Assembly: GCF_036711975.1 (NCBI RefSeq)
Contig: NW_027248941.1
Location: 2,790,001-2,854,000 of the forward strand
Source: Onthophagus taurus
Taxonomy: Eukaryota > Arthropoda > Insecta > Coleoptera > Scarabaeidae
Length of the DNA: 64,000 bases
Reading direction: 5' to 3'
Notes under the pieces: generated by a model
What the model saw: the letters and a program-made list of their open reading frames with translations, nothing else
The model's database searches: none
Told to the model about the DNA's origin: nothing
In this document: piece by piece, positions 1 through 11,600 of the stretch
Layout of the letters: each line of letters begins with the position of its first letter
Position numbering within the stretch: the first letter of the stretch is position 1
Made by a program: the position numbers and the translations under genes

Positions 1-565
1 TTTGTTATGGGTACAATTAAAGAGAAAATTGGTTTTATCTTTCCCAATCAAAAAAAAACTCACTTTATTCACATTTTCAATTTAATTTATTATTTTTCCA
101 CCGTTTTTTATTTAAACACAACTTCTGTTGAATTTTTTTTAAGCATTAGCACTTTGTTTTGGGTAAATTTAAGGTTGTGTAAGTTTCAAAAGTAGTTTTT
201 GAATGAAACTAGATCTTTTTGCGTTTCTCGTTAAACACTGAGAGATATATCAGTCAGCTGATTCCCTCTCGAATAGAGAAATATCGAGAAGGGCGCGAGA
301 TCAATAGTTGGAGGCATGCTCCATTTGTGGATCGAAGTCCGAATAAGCACCGATTGGAGGATATCCAGCGGCTACGCCCCACAACGATTATATTCTATTT
401 TCCTTTAGGGATTCATTAATGATTACAAGCTCTTATTGCGAAAAAAAGGTTGTTTTTAATTCCATTTTTTATCAATAAAAAGAAACTTTTTTTATAAAAT
501 CCATTGAAAATAACTGAAGCGTTATAAAATTAAAAATTAACCTTGATCTTATTGTATCATTTTAG
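1..565. other. AT-rich stretch with one GC-richer patch, no gene recognised
   Basis: No exon I can support. A GC-richer patch at about 230-415 is open in one frame on the + strand for roughly 60 codons, but it matches no family I know and has no start context or splice partner. It could be an old repeat fragment. Confidence 0.4.
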
Positions 566-600
566 TATAAAAATCATGATAAATTCAAATTTAAATCAGT
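566..600 (+). promoter_or_regulatory. TATA box and initiator of the odorant-binding protein gene
   Basis: TATAAAAA lies at 566-573 and an arthropod-type initiator TCAGT at 596-600. The initiator A at 598 is about 32 bases downstream of the TATA box and 37 bases upstream of the ATG at 635. This is the spacing expected of a focused core promoter. Confidence 0.65.
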
Positions 601-634
601 TAGAACTTAATATACCCCAAAAAACATCACCAAA

Positions 635-1067
635 ATGTTTAAAGTAGTTCTTTTAATATCGCTTTTGTTCTACATAAAATCATCACAGGTAAAAAATAAT
701 TAATTTAAGCTTTTCCGAGAGTACATCAATACATTCGTAGGCTATGATCCCATCTCTCATGCAATTCAAAACTATTTGTATGGAAGAAACCGGAATAACA
801 GAAGATGAAATTCCACGTCCACCTTCCGGTTCACCACCTTCAGGTCCCCCACCTGACAGACCAGAACCATCTCAAAAATTAAAATGTTTCTTAGCGTGTT
901 TACTCGAAAAAGGTGGCCTAATAAATTCGTCTGGCGATCTCCAAGTAGATAAAATCCCCATTCCAGGGGTTGATTTCACCTCGTGCAAAAACATAGAGGA
1001 ATCAGATAAATGCAACAAAGCTTTTTTGATGGAAAAGTGTGTACGGAAATTATTACCGAGGCCTTAA
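635..1067 (+). CDS. Odorant-binding protein (PBP/GOBP family) with proline-rich insert
   Basis: Two exons, 635-688 and 741-1067, give 126 residues. The first exon is a hydrophobic secretion signal (MFKVVLLISLLFY). The mature part has six cysteines at about 31, 67, 71, 100, 109 and 118. The C2-X3-C3 and C5-X8-C6 spacings are diagnostic of classic insect odorant-binding proteins, secreted carriers of small hydrophobic ligands in sensillar lymph and other fluids. The C1-C2 interval is long (35 residues) because of a Pro/Ser/Gly-rich insert at about 43-61, and C3-C4 is short (28). The 52-base intron has clean GT and AG ends. A TATA box and initiator lie just upstream, and AATAAA follows within 100 bases. 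No other odorant-binding protein is in the window. The ligand cannot be told. Confidence 0.85.
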
Positions 1068-1629
1068 CCACGTCCGAATCACTTCATTGCGTTTTTAACT
1101 TAATCGCTTTTTAATTTTAATTAACATTTATTAGTTAATTTCGGTGGATTTTATGAAATAAAAGGGAATTAATACATATTTTTGATCAAAATAACCTAAC
1201 ATTTTCCAACATCCTAAAAACAAAGAAAATGCGTTATTTACATTAAAAATTTAATAATCTTACTATATTTTATTGAAATAACATCATTTTAATGATTTTT
1301 TGGGTTTATTTTAATAATTTAAACAAATTTTCTTCGTATAACCTCAAAATTAACTCAATTTACTCCATCTATATGTCGCCACACGAAATTAATCTGTGAA
1401 CTAAATGTGTTATTTGCGATAAAAAGTTAATAATTTGTTATATTTAATTGAAATAACCACTTTTTTATGAATTTTTGGATTTATTTCAATTTAAATAAAT
1501 TTTCTTCAAAAAAATTAAAATTAACTAAAACAACTCGCTCCATCTATACGTCACCTCACGAATTAATCATATAAACAAATTGTCATAAACGTCAAAAAAC
1601 CCGAAAAAAATTTCTTTTTCCTTAAAAAA
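1068..1629 (+). repeat. vps53 5' flank with repeated 150-180 bp units
   Basis: Two related units lie at about 1255-1420 and 1421-1575, each ending in CTCCATCTATAYGTCRCC followed by CACGAATTAAT-like sequence. The same flank, with three further units, recurs at 5207-5843 downstream of the gene. The 3' end of the odorant-binding protein gene (AATAAA near 1157) lies at its left edge. Confidence 0.65.
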
Positions 1630-4600
1630 ATGGAAAATTACGAGGAAGATTTCCTCGAAGACGACGATTTCATCATAAATTTTCCACCTGAGGTTCAGAA
1701 AGCGATCGAGCAGGTACTAATTAGTTACAATCGAAGAAAACTTAATCCTAACCTCACTTTTTTTAATCAACCTAAATAATTTTAGGTTTTACCCAGTAAA
1801 GATCCTTTGGATCAACCCGATTTTAACACAATCGATTACATAAACTCGTTATTCCCCACGGAACAATCGTTGTCGAATATTGATGAGGTTGTTATTAAAA
1901 TGGAAAATAAAATCCAAACCATCGATAATGAAATAAGTACAGTTGTGCGGGGTCAAACAACCGCAAGTTCAGATGGAAGGCAAGCATTGGATGAGGCCCA
2001 AAAAGTGATTAAACAATTATTTGTGCATATTAAAGACATCAAGGAGCATGCGGAGAAATCGGAGGAGATGGTGCGGGAAATAACCAGGGATATAAAACAA
2101 TTAGATTGCGCGAAAAGGAACTTAACTTTAGCGATAACCACTTTGAATCATTTACACATGTTAGTTGGGGGTGTTGATACCTTAAAAAGTCTGCAAGAAA
2201 AGCGATTATACGGCGAAATAGCTTTGCCGTTACAAGCAATAAGTGAGGTTATGACCCATTTTGAAGCTTACTCGGATATCCCTCAAATAAAAAATTTAAG
2301 CGATCAAGTCAAACAAATTCACGTTGAATTAGCGGAGCAGATAACTCACGATTTTAAAGAAGCCTTCGGGGGAAGCGTTAAAATTAATTTACCGAATAAA
2401 CAATTATCGCAGGCTTGTTTAGTGGTTTCAATTTTAGAGCCTAGAGTTAAAAAGGATTTATTAAAATGGTTCGTTAATTTACAACTCCAAGAATACAATC
2501 ATTTATTTCAAGAAACCGAAGATACTGCGTGGTTGGATAAAATCGACAAACGATACGCTTGGTTAAAACGTCATTTATTAGAGTTCGAGGAAAAATTAGG
2601 GAATATGTTTCCAACGAATTGGGAAGTTTCCGAAAGAATTGCGGTCCAATTTTGTTACGACACTCGAGATGAGTTATCTAAGTTGATGGTGAAACGAAAA
2701 CATGAAATCGATGTTAAATTATTGTTGTATGCAATCCAAAAAACGACGAATTTTGAAAGTTTATTATCGAAGAAATTTATGGGGATTACGATTAACGAGG
2801 AGAAAGAGAAAAATGTGAAATCTCCGTTTCATTTGTTGATAGGAAAGTGTTTTATTCCTCATTTAAAGATTTATATTGATTCGATTGATTCGAATTTGTC
2901 CGATTTGATTGAGCGATTCCAACAAGACGAGAAATTCCAATCAAATTCGGAGCATTTAACCTCAAACGCGATTGTTTTACCAAGTTGTGCCGATTTATTC
3001 GTGTTTTATAAGAAAAGCATGATTCAATGCACCCAATTAGATACGTCCCAATCGATGTTGGATTTAACTAGGACTTTCCAAAAATATCTTCGCGAGTATT
3101 CCACAAAGTTGTTACAAAATAACTTACCGAAACTCGAGCAAAGCTCTTCTTTGGGGACAAGCGTCCAATCGATGATTACGCGGGATTTGCAAAAAATCTC
3201 GACTTCCGGGTTAATTCAGAATTTTCAATCGCTATTAAAGGAAGGTGAAAGTGTTCGATTTACGAAAGATGAGCGGATGAGGATTTGTAGTGTTTTAACG
3301 ACGGCCGAGTATTGCCAGGAGACAACTCAACAATTAAGCGATAAATTAAAGGAAAAAATTGATGCGAATTTGGTGGACCAAATCGATTTGAGTCAAGAAC
3401 AAGATCATTTCCATGGGGTTATCTCGAATTGTATTCAATTATTAGTGCAGGATTTAGAGAATGCTTGCGAACCAGCTTTAATCGCAATGACTAAGGTGAT
3501 TAAATTAATTCAATTAATACAAAAATAATTATTTGGGTTGACACGCAGACGTTCTGGGTTCGAGTACCGGTTTAAATATTTTCACCAAGCTGCTCACCCG
3601 TCCAATTAAGCATAAGGTTATCCAATTCGAACAAATTGACGTTAACAGGGTGAGGTAGAATACGTGACGTCATTCGAGGAAAATAGTATATTATTATACC
3701 AGCATATAATGAGAATTATATGTGAGTGGAATACTACACTTTGTCCACGACTACTGTTGAAATCGATTCCATAAATTTATTTCTTTAAATACATTTTTGA
3801 AGAAAGTTTAAACGTCAATTGTGACACAAATTCAATGTTGCCAACTGTATCCAACTTCACAACAATTTGTCAAAATTAAATGTCAATTTTATGAAATGTC
3901 ATATTTTTTTACGAAATCAAAATCTTCAAATCAAACTGACATGGACAAAGTAAGTAGGTACGCTCTGGTTTCTATGGAAATATATTTTTGTGTATTGCTT
4001 CTACATAGAAATGTCAATTCTTCCAATGACGTCACAGCAGGGTCTTTTCCGGGGGATACGTTCATAACAACAGCGTTCATAGGGTGTTGGATAACCTTAT
4101 ACAGTATATTTACTCAACGGCTGAATGTGCGTTAGCGCTCTAGAGGGTGCCCTCGTGGGGTCGTACCGGGGGACCAAGGGTTGATGAGCTCTGCTCCACC
4201 TTGGTTCGAGGGGGGCCGCGAGGGTGTGGTATCCTTGAGCGGCATCTGACAGGGGCGAACCCGCACTGGAACCTATGCACAGCACGCCCGGTGAAGGGGC
4301 ATCGGTCAGGAAGCAAAATTAGCCAATAATCGAGATACGCTTGTATAACTTCTCAAACCTCTTAGAGGAGGATGTACAGTATGTTAATTATTTATCGTAC
4401 CCTACGTCATCATTGCAAATATGCAACCAATATCACAGTATTGATATTGCGATACGTGATTTGCGTATACCAATACTGTGATATTGGTTGCATACTTGCA
4501 AAGATGACGTCGGGTACGATAATTAAATAAAACACAGTACAAGGGGCCCATTGTGGCCTAACTGCCGAGTATAGAATAAGCACTCCCCGTACCATACATA

Positions 4601-5182
4601 CATACATACATACAAATAATAATTTTTATTTTTTTTTAGATCCAATGGCAAAACATCGACTCGGTAGGTGACCAAAGTTCTTATATAACCGCTTTAACCA
4701 CTCACTTCAAAAACACAATCCCCACGATCCGAGATAACCTCTCAAACTCCCGGAAATATTACACCCAATTTTGCGTAAAATTCGCCAACGCTTTTATCCC
4801 AAAATTTATCCGGTCGATTTATAAATGTAAGCCCATAAACACCGAGGGGGCCGAGCAATTATTGTTGGACACCCACATGTTGAAAACGATCCTCTTAAAT
4901 TTGCCTACGATTTCGTCACAAATTGATCGGCAAGCTCCGGCGTCCTACACTAAAGTCGTTAATAAAGGGATGACGAAGGCCGAGATGATTTTAAAGGTTG
5001 TGATGACCCCGATCGATTCCGCGAAAGCCTTCGTGGAGCAATACATGAAATTGTTACCCGATTGCCAGCAAGGCGAATTTTATAAGATTTTAGATATGAA
5101 AAACGTTAAGCGGCAGGAACAAACGGTTTTAGTTGAAATGTTAAGAACGCATAAACCGAACGTTGAGAAAGAAAATGATTAA
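1630..5182 (+). CDS. Vps53: VPS53, GARP/EARP tethering complex subunit
   Basis: Three exons, 1630-1713, 1786-3495 and 4640-5182, sum to 778 residues. VPS53 with VPS51, VPS52 and VPS54 (or VPS50) forms the GARP/EARP tether that returns endosome-derived vesicles to the trans-Golgi. Family blocks are plain: [68 protein letters not shown] and [11 protein letters not shown]. The N-terminal part is the conserved coiled-coil region. Start chosen at MENYEEDF because it splices in frame into the conserved block across a 72-base intron. Intron 2 (3496-4639) is swollen to 1.1 kb by inserted repeats, unlike its neighbours. A collapsed second copy lies directly downstream. Confidence 0.95.
3740..3956 (+). 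mobile_element. Short MITE with TTTGTCCA ends, in vps53 intron 2
   Basis: The left end TTTGTCCACGACTA (from 3740) mirrors the right end CATGGACAAA (to about 3950). The interior, about 3806-3915, is closely similar to the interior of the longer element at 10894-11423, so I take this as a shortened member of the same family. The terminal repeats are less well kept than in the longer copy. No transposase. Confidence 0.55.
4075..4380 (+). repeat. GC-rich insert in vps53 intron 2, family unknown
   Basis: This stretch is far more GC-rich than the rest of the window and lies inside an intron otherwise made of repeats. A TTGGATAACCTTAT segment near 4090 is the inverse of ATAAGGTTATCCAA near 3612, hinting at a larger inverted structure. 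The region 3541-3600 also has a tRNA B-box-like GGGTTCGAGTACC. It could be a SINE or a LINE tail; neither can be shown here. Confidence 0.4.
4386..4530. repeat. Foldback with arms of about 60 bp
   Basis: The left arm 4386-4446 and right arm 4469-4530 are near-perfect inverse complements around a loop of about 22 bases. Both arms carry ATGCAACCAATATCACAGTA and a TATCGTACCC segment. The RNA would form a long hairpin on either strand. It may be a foldback transposon or a terminal-repeat-only remnant. A CATA microsatellite follows at 4593-4613. Confidence 0.8.
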
Positions 5183-5189
5183 TTAGAAT

Positions 5190-6080
5190 AAGGTAAGGAA
5201 TAATTTAATAAATTTATTTTAATTACTATTTATGATCGACATAACCTCAAAATTTTCCAAGATCCTAAAAAATACATTTTTATTTCATACTTTAGTGAAA
5301 TAACTTCTTTTTGATTAATTTTCGGAGTTGTTTTAATAATTTAAATAAATTATTTTCGTATAACCTAAAAATTAACAACTACCTCCATCTATGCGTCACT
5401 ACACAAACTTATTATCTACAGTTTTTGTTATAAACCCGAATAATCCCCTTTTCCTTTAAAATCAACTACATTTATTGAGACAACATAAATTTTCGTGATT
5501 ATTTTAATGATTTAAATACATTTTCTTTAAGGAAAATTTAATTTATAAACGACAACTCACTCCATCTATACGCCACTACACAAACTAATTGTCAACAAAT
5601 TTTTATTTATAAACGTTAATTACCTGGAAAAAATCTCTTTTTTCTTTCATATCAACATAATTTGTTGTAATAACATAAATTTTCGGGTTTCTTCGAATAA
5701 TTAAATAAATTATATACGTATAAACCAACAATTAACTCAAACACACAAACGTCAGCGCCATCTATACGTCACCACACGAATTAATCATACAAACAAATTT
5801 GAACGTCAATTCAACCTGAAAAATCCGTTTTTTTCCTTAAAATAATGGAAAATTACGAGGGAAATTTCCTCGAAGGCGACGATTGTATCATAAATTTCCC
5901 ACCTGAAGTTAAAAAGACGTTCTAGTTAGTACTAATTAGTTAAAATCGAGAAAAACTTAATTCTAACCTCACTTTTTTTAAATCAACCTAAATGATTTTT
6001 GAGTTTACCCAAAAAGTTCCCAAATCGAATATCGATGAAGTTGTTAAAAAAGAAATAAGGTAAGAAATAATTTAATAAAT
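5190..6080 (+). pseudogene. Collapsed tandem copy of vps53
   Basis: The stretch repeats, in order, the vps53 5' flank (5207-5843), exon 1 (ATG at 5844, reading MENYEGNFLEGDDC), the start of intron 1, a scrap of exon 2 (AATATCGATGAAGTTGTT near 6030) and the 3' end of the gene (GAAATAAGGTAAGAAATAAT near 6050, as at 5185-5205). Exon 1 ends in an in-frame TAG and its GT donor is lost. About 3.3 kb of the middle is missing. This is a whole-gene tandem duplicate reduced by an internal deletion. It lies between vps53 and the 3' end of Rad9. Confidence 0.8.
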
Positions 6081-6108
6081 TTATTTTAAATACAACATTA
6101 AAAATTAT

Positions 6109-7322
6109 TTAATCACTATCAGTATCCGACAAAATCTTCCTACCTAAACCCTTATTATCATCAAATTCGCTTTCAAAACATCTACCGAAAACCAATTTAA
6201 TCAGCTTCGTTCGAGGCGATTCTGATTTATTTGACATAACCTCAACTTCCATTTCATTTTCCTCGAAATCCATCTCGAAATTTTCTAAAATTGTTGGACT
6301 ATTTAAATTAATGTTTTGATTATTTAATTTTAATTCATCTGTTTCTTGCGATGACCCATTTCGACTTAGGTTTTCCGATGCGAACCCAGCCGAAGCGAAA
6401 ATAAAGTTCCCTTCGAACGCTAAATCTTGAATCGAGAAAATCACCGGTCTACAATTAAATTTATTTTAAACAGGTTTAAATAAATAATGATCGATATTAC
6501 TTTCCACCACAATCGAAATTTAAAATTCCGTTTAAGCTGAAATTTTCGCAGAAATTAGCCGCTGCTCGAAACGATCTAAAACCAATCGTAATCGTTGTCG
6601 TTTCATCCCCAATTTTGTATTCGTCGAAATCGGCGGGTTTTAAAAAGATTTGTGATCTCAAATCGTGAGTTATTTCGTTATCTTAAAATAATAATTAAAC
6701 ATAACCTTAATTATAATTAATTTTGTTTAGCTCACTTGATGAATCGTAGTTTCTTACAATACATTTATTGGGTTTAAATTCCATGCTCATATCTTCATCA
6801 CGACTTTGAAAATTATTCAAAATTCTTTGTAAAACAACTTTTCCAAAACTAATTTTCTTTGATAGTTTTTCCGGGTTATAATCGACGTTGATTAATTCCT
6901 TTTCGACGAGATTAATTTCGTGCCGAACGCTTAAATCGTGACTATACATTATCGTTACTACCAAAATCGATTCTTCGTTTAATTCGAGCTTACAACATTC
7001 CACTTTTTTATCTTTAGGCCCTTTCGATTTAAACACGTTGGATTTCATGGGGATTTTGCACGAAATTGATTCATTGGATATCGATGTTAGGTTTAAATCA
7101 GTGAAAAAGGTTGCGTTAAAAATGAATTTGGCGAAAGCTGTTTTCCCGTTGTTAACCGTTGATATTTGTAGGGAATCAGCTCTTGTTTCAATATATAAAT
7201 AATCTCCTATTTTTGATAGGGTTTGGCACACCTTGTTGAGTACTAAAAAAAAGGGGTTAACACAAATTAGGATTAATTTATTAATTACTCTTTAAGTTAG
7301 CTCCGGGTATAACACAATTCAT
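6109..7322 (-). CDS. Rad9: RAD9, 9-1-1 checkpoint clamp subunit
   Basis: Four exons on the minus strand, 7322-7289, 7242-6736, 6681-6501 and 6448-6109, give 353 residues. RAD9 forms the PCNA-like 9-1-1 ring with RAD1 and HUS1, is loaded at damaged DNA by RAD17-RFC and activates ATR. Seen here: MNCVIPGANLK then LSKIGDYLYIE and ISTVNNGKTAFAKF, the family's N-terminal clamp half; then a second clamp half ending PVIFSIQDLAFEGNFIFA; then a loose tail ending in acidic LSDTDSD. Such acidic Ser-rich tails are phosphorylated in the family and bind TopBP1; that role is inferred here. The 46-base first intron and splice phases fit throughout. The 3' end abuts the vps53 relic. Confidence 0.93.
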
Positions 7323-7841
7323 TTTTATACAAATAAATTTGTTGTTATTGAGATAACCTCAAAATTAGGTTATGTTGAGATTTCGTAAAGCGCCATCTAT
7401 ATGAATGGGGTGAAACTAATTTTGTTTTACTTTTAATTAAATTTAAATTAATTTTTGATGAATTATTAGAACAAATTGATTTTTAAATGAAATTAACTAT
7501 TAAAATTAAATAAAATTGTAATATTTGATTAAAAAATAATAATAATTCAGTACTTTTCTTCTATTAGCGACATCTTTTATTTAGCAACAAAAGCAAAGCG
7601 TTTTTTATTTTTATAAAGTAAAGCGTAAACAAATTTAATTAACTTAAAATCAGTGTTAATTCCTTTATTTTTTCGTTAATAGAAGCGGAAATAACTTCAA
7701 AAGTAACTAAACTACAGCGTCGAAGTGATTCTTGGAGGATGGACTTGCAGCAACTAAATCACTCAGAGCATGGAGGTTATAAAGGTAGGCGAAAAATTGT
7801 TTATAAATTTTTTATTTAATTTTTTAACGAGTCTAAACAAA
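7323..7841. other. Rad9 upstream and RpL32 3' flank
   Basis: It holds the probable Rad9 promoter and an AGATGGCGC-type motif (on the minus strand) at 7389-7400. A short + strand ORF beginning ATGGACTTGCAGCAAC near 7739 runs into a possible GTAGGC donor, but no continuation was found, so it is not called as a gene. Confidence 0.4.
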
Positions 7842-8355
7842 TTATTCGTTTTCTTGGCTACGCAAACGCGCGTTTCCGTTCGTCAATCTGATAGAAAGTT
7901 GTTTAGCTCTTTCGACGATGTCTTTACGTTTCTTAGCCGAGACTCCGTGAGCAATTTCCGCGCAATAAGTTCGATTTTGCATCATCAATACTTCTAATTC
8001 CTGCAAAAAATTATCAATTCAAATCAAAATAATACACAAATGATTAATAATTTACCTTAACGTTATGGACCAAAACTTTACGGAAACCAGTCGGAAGCAT
8101 ATGACGCGATTTCTCCCAAGTTCCATAACCGATATTGGGCATTAAATATTGTCCCTTAAACCTCCTACGTACTCGGTTATCGATACCCTTTGGTTTCCTC
8201 CAATTACGCTATAAAAAACATTATTTAAAACATAACCTCAAAAAAAATTTGAATTAATTTACCTTCAACTTCCCATAGCGATCAGATTGATGCCTGATGA
8301 ATTTCTTTGTCCTCTTTTTGACCAATTTAGGCCTATAAACCGGGCGAATTGCCAT
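7842..8355 (-). CDS. RpL32: Ribosomal protein L32 (eL32)
   Basis: Coding exons 8355-8263, 8208-8056 and 8000-7842 give 134 residues, the usual eL32 length. It is a structural protein of the large cytosolic ribosomal subunit. The sequence [42 protein letters not shown] and [10 protein letters not shown] is unmistakable and very Lys/Arg-rich. All three introns are GT-AG. An upstream non-coding exon ends at the donor ATCG/GTGAG (8499), and the acceptor lies seven bases before the ATG, as is common for ribosomal protein genes. Codon choice favours K and R codons typical of highly expressed genes. The gene sits in the same orientation only about 140 bases beyond the codanin stop. Confidence 0.98.
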
Positions 8356-8498
8356 TATTTATCTAAAAAAGATTGAAACGTCAAAGTGAGGTTATGTTGA
8401 TTTTTATTGATATATTAAAAAACACGAAATATGCGCGCGTAAAGGCTTATTAAAGCATTTAGGATTAAAAATTGATTATTTTTAAATAATTAACTCAC

Positions 8499-8540
8499 CG
8501 ATGGGGTAGATTTTAACTGAAAAATCTTTTCGGAAAGATC
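8499..8540 (-). promoter_or_regulatory. RpL32: RpL32 non-coding first exon with TOP-like start
   Basis: On the minus strand the sequence CTTTCC (8537-8532) followed by about 35 bases and a GTGAG donor looks like the 5' terminal oligopyrimidine start of a ribosomal protein mRNA, which would place it under TOR/LARP1-type translational control. The exact start is inferred. Confidence 0.45.
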
Positions 8541-8686
8541 CGAAACGACCAGCGCGTACAATGGCGTGAAGTTAGAGGGTGTGCGTTTGTTACTAACAGG
8601 GTTACCAACCTAATTTTTGTTTTACGCGGTTATTTGGATTGCCTATATTAAACGATTATGTTTTAGATAAAATTTTACTTTATTAA

Positions 8687-11600
8687 TTAAAAATTATTTA
8701 AATCGTAACAAAACGTGGATAAAAACGTTAACAATTCACTTAAAAATATATTTTTAGCATGTAAATTTTTAATTAATTGTTGGTATCCGGCGCAAATTTC
8801 TTTTAATGTCACCTAGAAAAATTAATTTTTACTAATTTTTTTATTATTAATTAAATACTTACATCGTCCCAATTTTGTTTAAAAACGCTTAAACATTGCG
8901 CCTCAAAATCTTCTTTTAAAATGAGTCGATTTTCAACGATCATCGTTAATAACTTAATGAAAACGTCCCAAGAATGCTTTTTATCCCCTGATTTGGACAA
9001 CATATGGATGTTTCGTATTGATACGATTTGTTTGAAAGTTTCGTTTGGTGGTTTTGAGTCGCTCCAAAATTTTTTTAAAGTTTTTAGTGTTAATTCGGCA
9101 AGATGTGGGTTAAAAACAACTAAAAACAGCAATTAATTATTAAATTAACAAATTTTTAAATGTTAAAGTACCTAAAACCATGGATAACTCAACGATTAAT
9201 TTATATATCGTGAAAACAACATTATCATTAACATCACATCGATGTTCAATCGTAACTTGAGCCTCATCTAAAACATGAATTATTTTTTTAAAATCATTTT
9301 GTTGATTTTCAATTAAATTAAGCATTAATTCTTTGATTTCGTTTAACATTTCGACTCCGCTTAAACTATCTTCATGATGATTATCCAATGTCCTTGTTAA
9401 ATTCGAACTGATTTTATTATTCGGGGTTTTGATTCTCCTTTCTTCTTGATTAATCGCCTTTTCAACATCTTTGGAGCTCAAACTAACCTCAATCCACGTT
9501 TTTATTTTCTCCCGGCAAATTTTTTTTGATATCGTAACGCATTTTTCCACAACAACGGGTAACTCATCGATCGAACTTAACCCTTTTATTGATAAATCGA
9601 TTTTTTCTTGGATTATTTTCTCGGATATCTCAAAACATTTCGATTTAATCTCATTGAGGAGATCATTTATTGATTTGTCGGGCTTAATTAGGTGGGATTT
9701 AACAATGTCTTTACGAATTTCGATTATTTTTGAGGTTAGGTGTTGAATGCAACTTGAGGTCACCTTTTCCGTAGCGAATTCGATTAGTTTTCGGACCGTT
9801 TCGGGTTGCGAGTTTAAAAAGGCCTCTTCGAGTTGTTTTTGGATCTCCTCGATTGATTTTTCGGGTTCTTTTTTTGTTAGCGGGGTTATGTGCTTAGAAA
9901 CGTAACAATTTTTTGGGTTATTATTGGTTGATAAAACATTTTTAAACACCTCTAAAGCGGGGACGCACAAATACAAACAATTTTCACTTATTAAATTTAA
10001 TTCGTCGATAGGAAACCCGTTTTGGGGATTTCCGTTTAAAATTTTTTTAAAATAATCCTCCGATTTATCATCTTCGTCGAAAATTTTTTCTTTACGGCTC
10101 AATTTTTCATTCTTTGGGAAATGGGGTAACCCAAACAACCAATTTAATGAGACAATAACAAGTAAGCTCCCATAATTTTGGGGTTGCACCCCTTGATTAA
10201 TCTCGAATAAAGTTTTAATCGGTTTTTGGTAACTCGGTAAACGCAGCGATACGTAATCGAACATCGATAAATAGATTACAATCCAAGGAATTGTAAAAGC
10301 AATTCTTTTCTTGTTTATAGCTCCAATTATTAAGTCATTTAAGTCCAAAATTGGGCGAAAAAAAGTTCGCGTTTTAATCTGGTTCAATAAAACTTTATTC
10401 GGAATGCTTTTCGAGCTTTCTTGGTAGGGTAAAGACTCAACATAACCTAAAAATTTCGCCAAAATTAATAATTCCGACAGTTTTTTGTACAAACTGTCAA
10501 TGGCTTGCGTTTTTAGAACGTTTTCTAAAAATTTAAGTTGGTATTATTTGACGTTAACAAACATAACCTAATTTTGTGTTACCTCTATGTATTAAATCAT
10601 ATCCAGTAAATACATAATCATTTTCAATCAAGATATGGTTCAAAATCACATCTTTTAGGTGCTCCAAAAAGGAGGGATTCGCACAATTTAAAATAAACCC
10701 CTTAAAAAATTCTTCATAACCATAAAAATCGGGTTTTGACTCAAAATCGGAATGATTCCTCGACGACAATCTCATCCGTAACTTATTTAATTTTGATGAA
10801 TCGACTCCGGGGAAGTGTTTAAAGATTTCTTCTTCGTTTTGCACCAAATCGACCTTAAAAAGTTATTATTTTCTTTATCAATTAATTAATTAATTTGTCC
10901 ACAACTATCTTGTAATATATACCTTACAAATGAGTTTTCTAAATCAAAAATAACATACTTTTTTAAATAAATTATTGAAAAAATTCGAAAAAAACGTCAA
11001 TGTGACACAAATTCAATGTTACCAACTGTAACCAACTTCACAACGATTTGTCAAAATTAAATGCCAATTTTATGAAACGTCATCTTTCTTTTTACGAAAA
11101 TTGCGCATTATTTTTTTTTGAAATTTTAAGTATGAAGATTTCGTGTTCTCGGGGGCGGCCGATGTCTTCGAAAACGGCCTGTGCTAGGAAATGTGTTATT
11201 TTTGTTTATCTATTTGTTCGTCGTCCTGTTACCAACAATCACGTAATGTTACCAACTGTAACTAACTTCACAACAATTTGTCAAAATTAAACGTCAATTT
11301 TACAAAACGTTGTGTTTATTCAAATGATTATTCACCGCTATTATTCACTCTGTGAAAAATGACTACCCTTTCGTTTTAGAAAACTCATTTATAAGGTATA
11401 TAATAAAGGTAGTCATGGACAAATTAATTTCTTCATCAAATAATTAATTAAATTATTACCTCAATTTCCTTATTACACATCAATAATAACTGTGATTTAA
11501 ATAACTTTGCTAATTGCCTCAAATTAACGGGATCGGTACATAACCCCAATAAATTTTTAATTTTTTGTTGGAAAATATACTCCGTGTTTTTCGACTTCTT

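Noticed and set aside
219-419. 66-codon + strand ORF in a GC-richer patch
   Set aside because: No similarity, no splice partner, no promoter; more like a repeat fragment.
3541-3600. tRNA gene suggested by GGGTTCGAGTACC
   Set aside because: Only a B-box-like piece; no A box at the right distance and no cloverleaf could be drawn, so at most a SINE fragment.
7739-7785. Possible + strand first exon starting ATGGACTTGCAGC
   Set aside because: Only 15 codons, followed by a GTAGGC donor; no downstream exon in frame before the RpL32 3' end.
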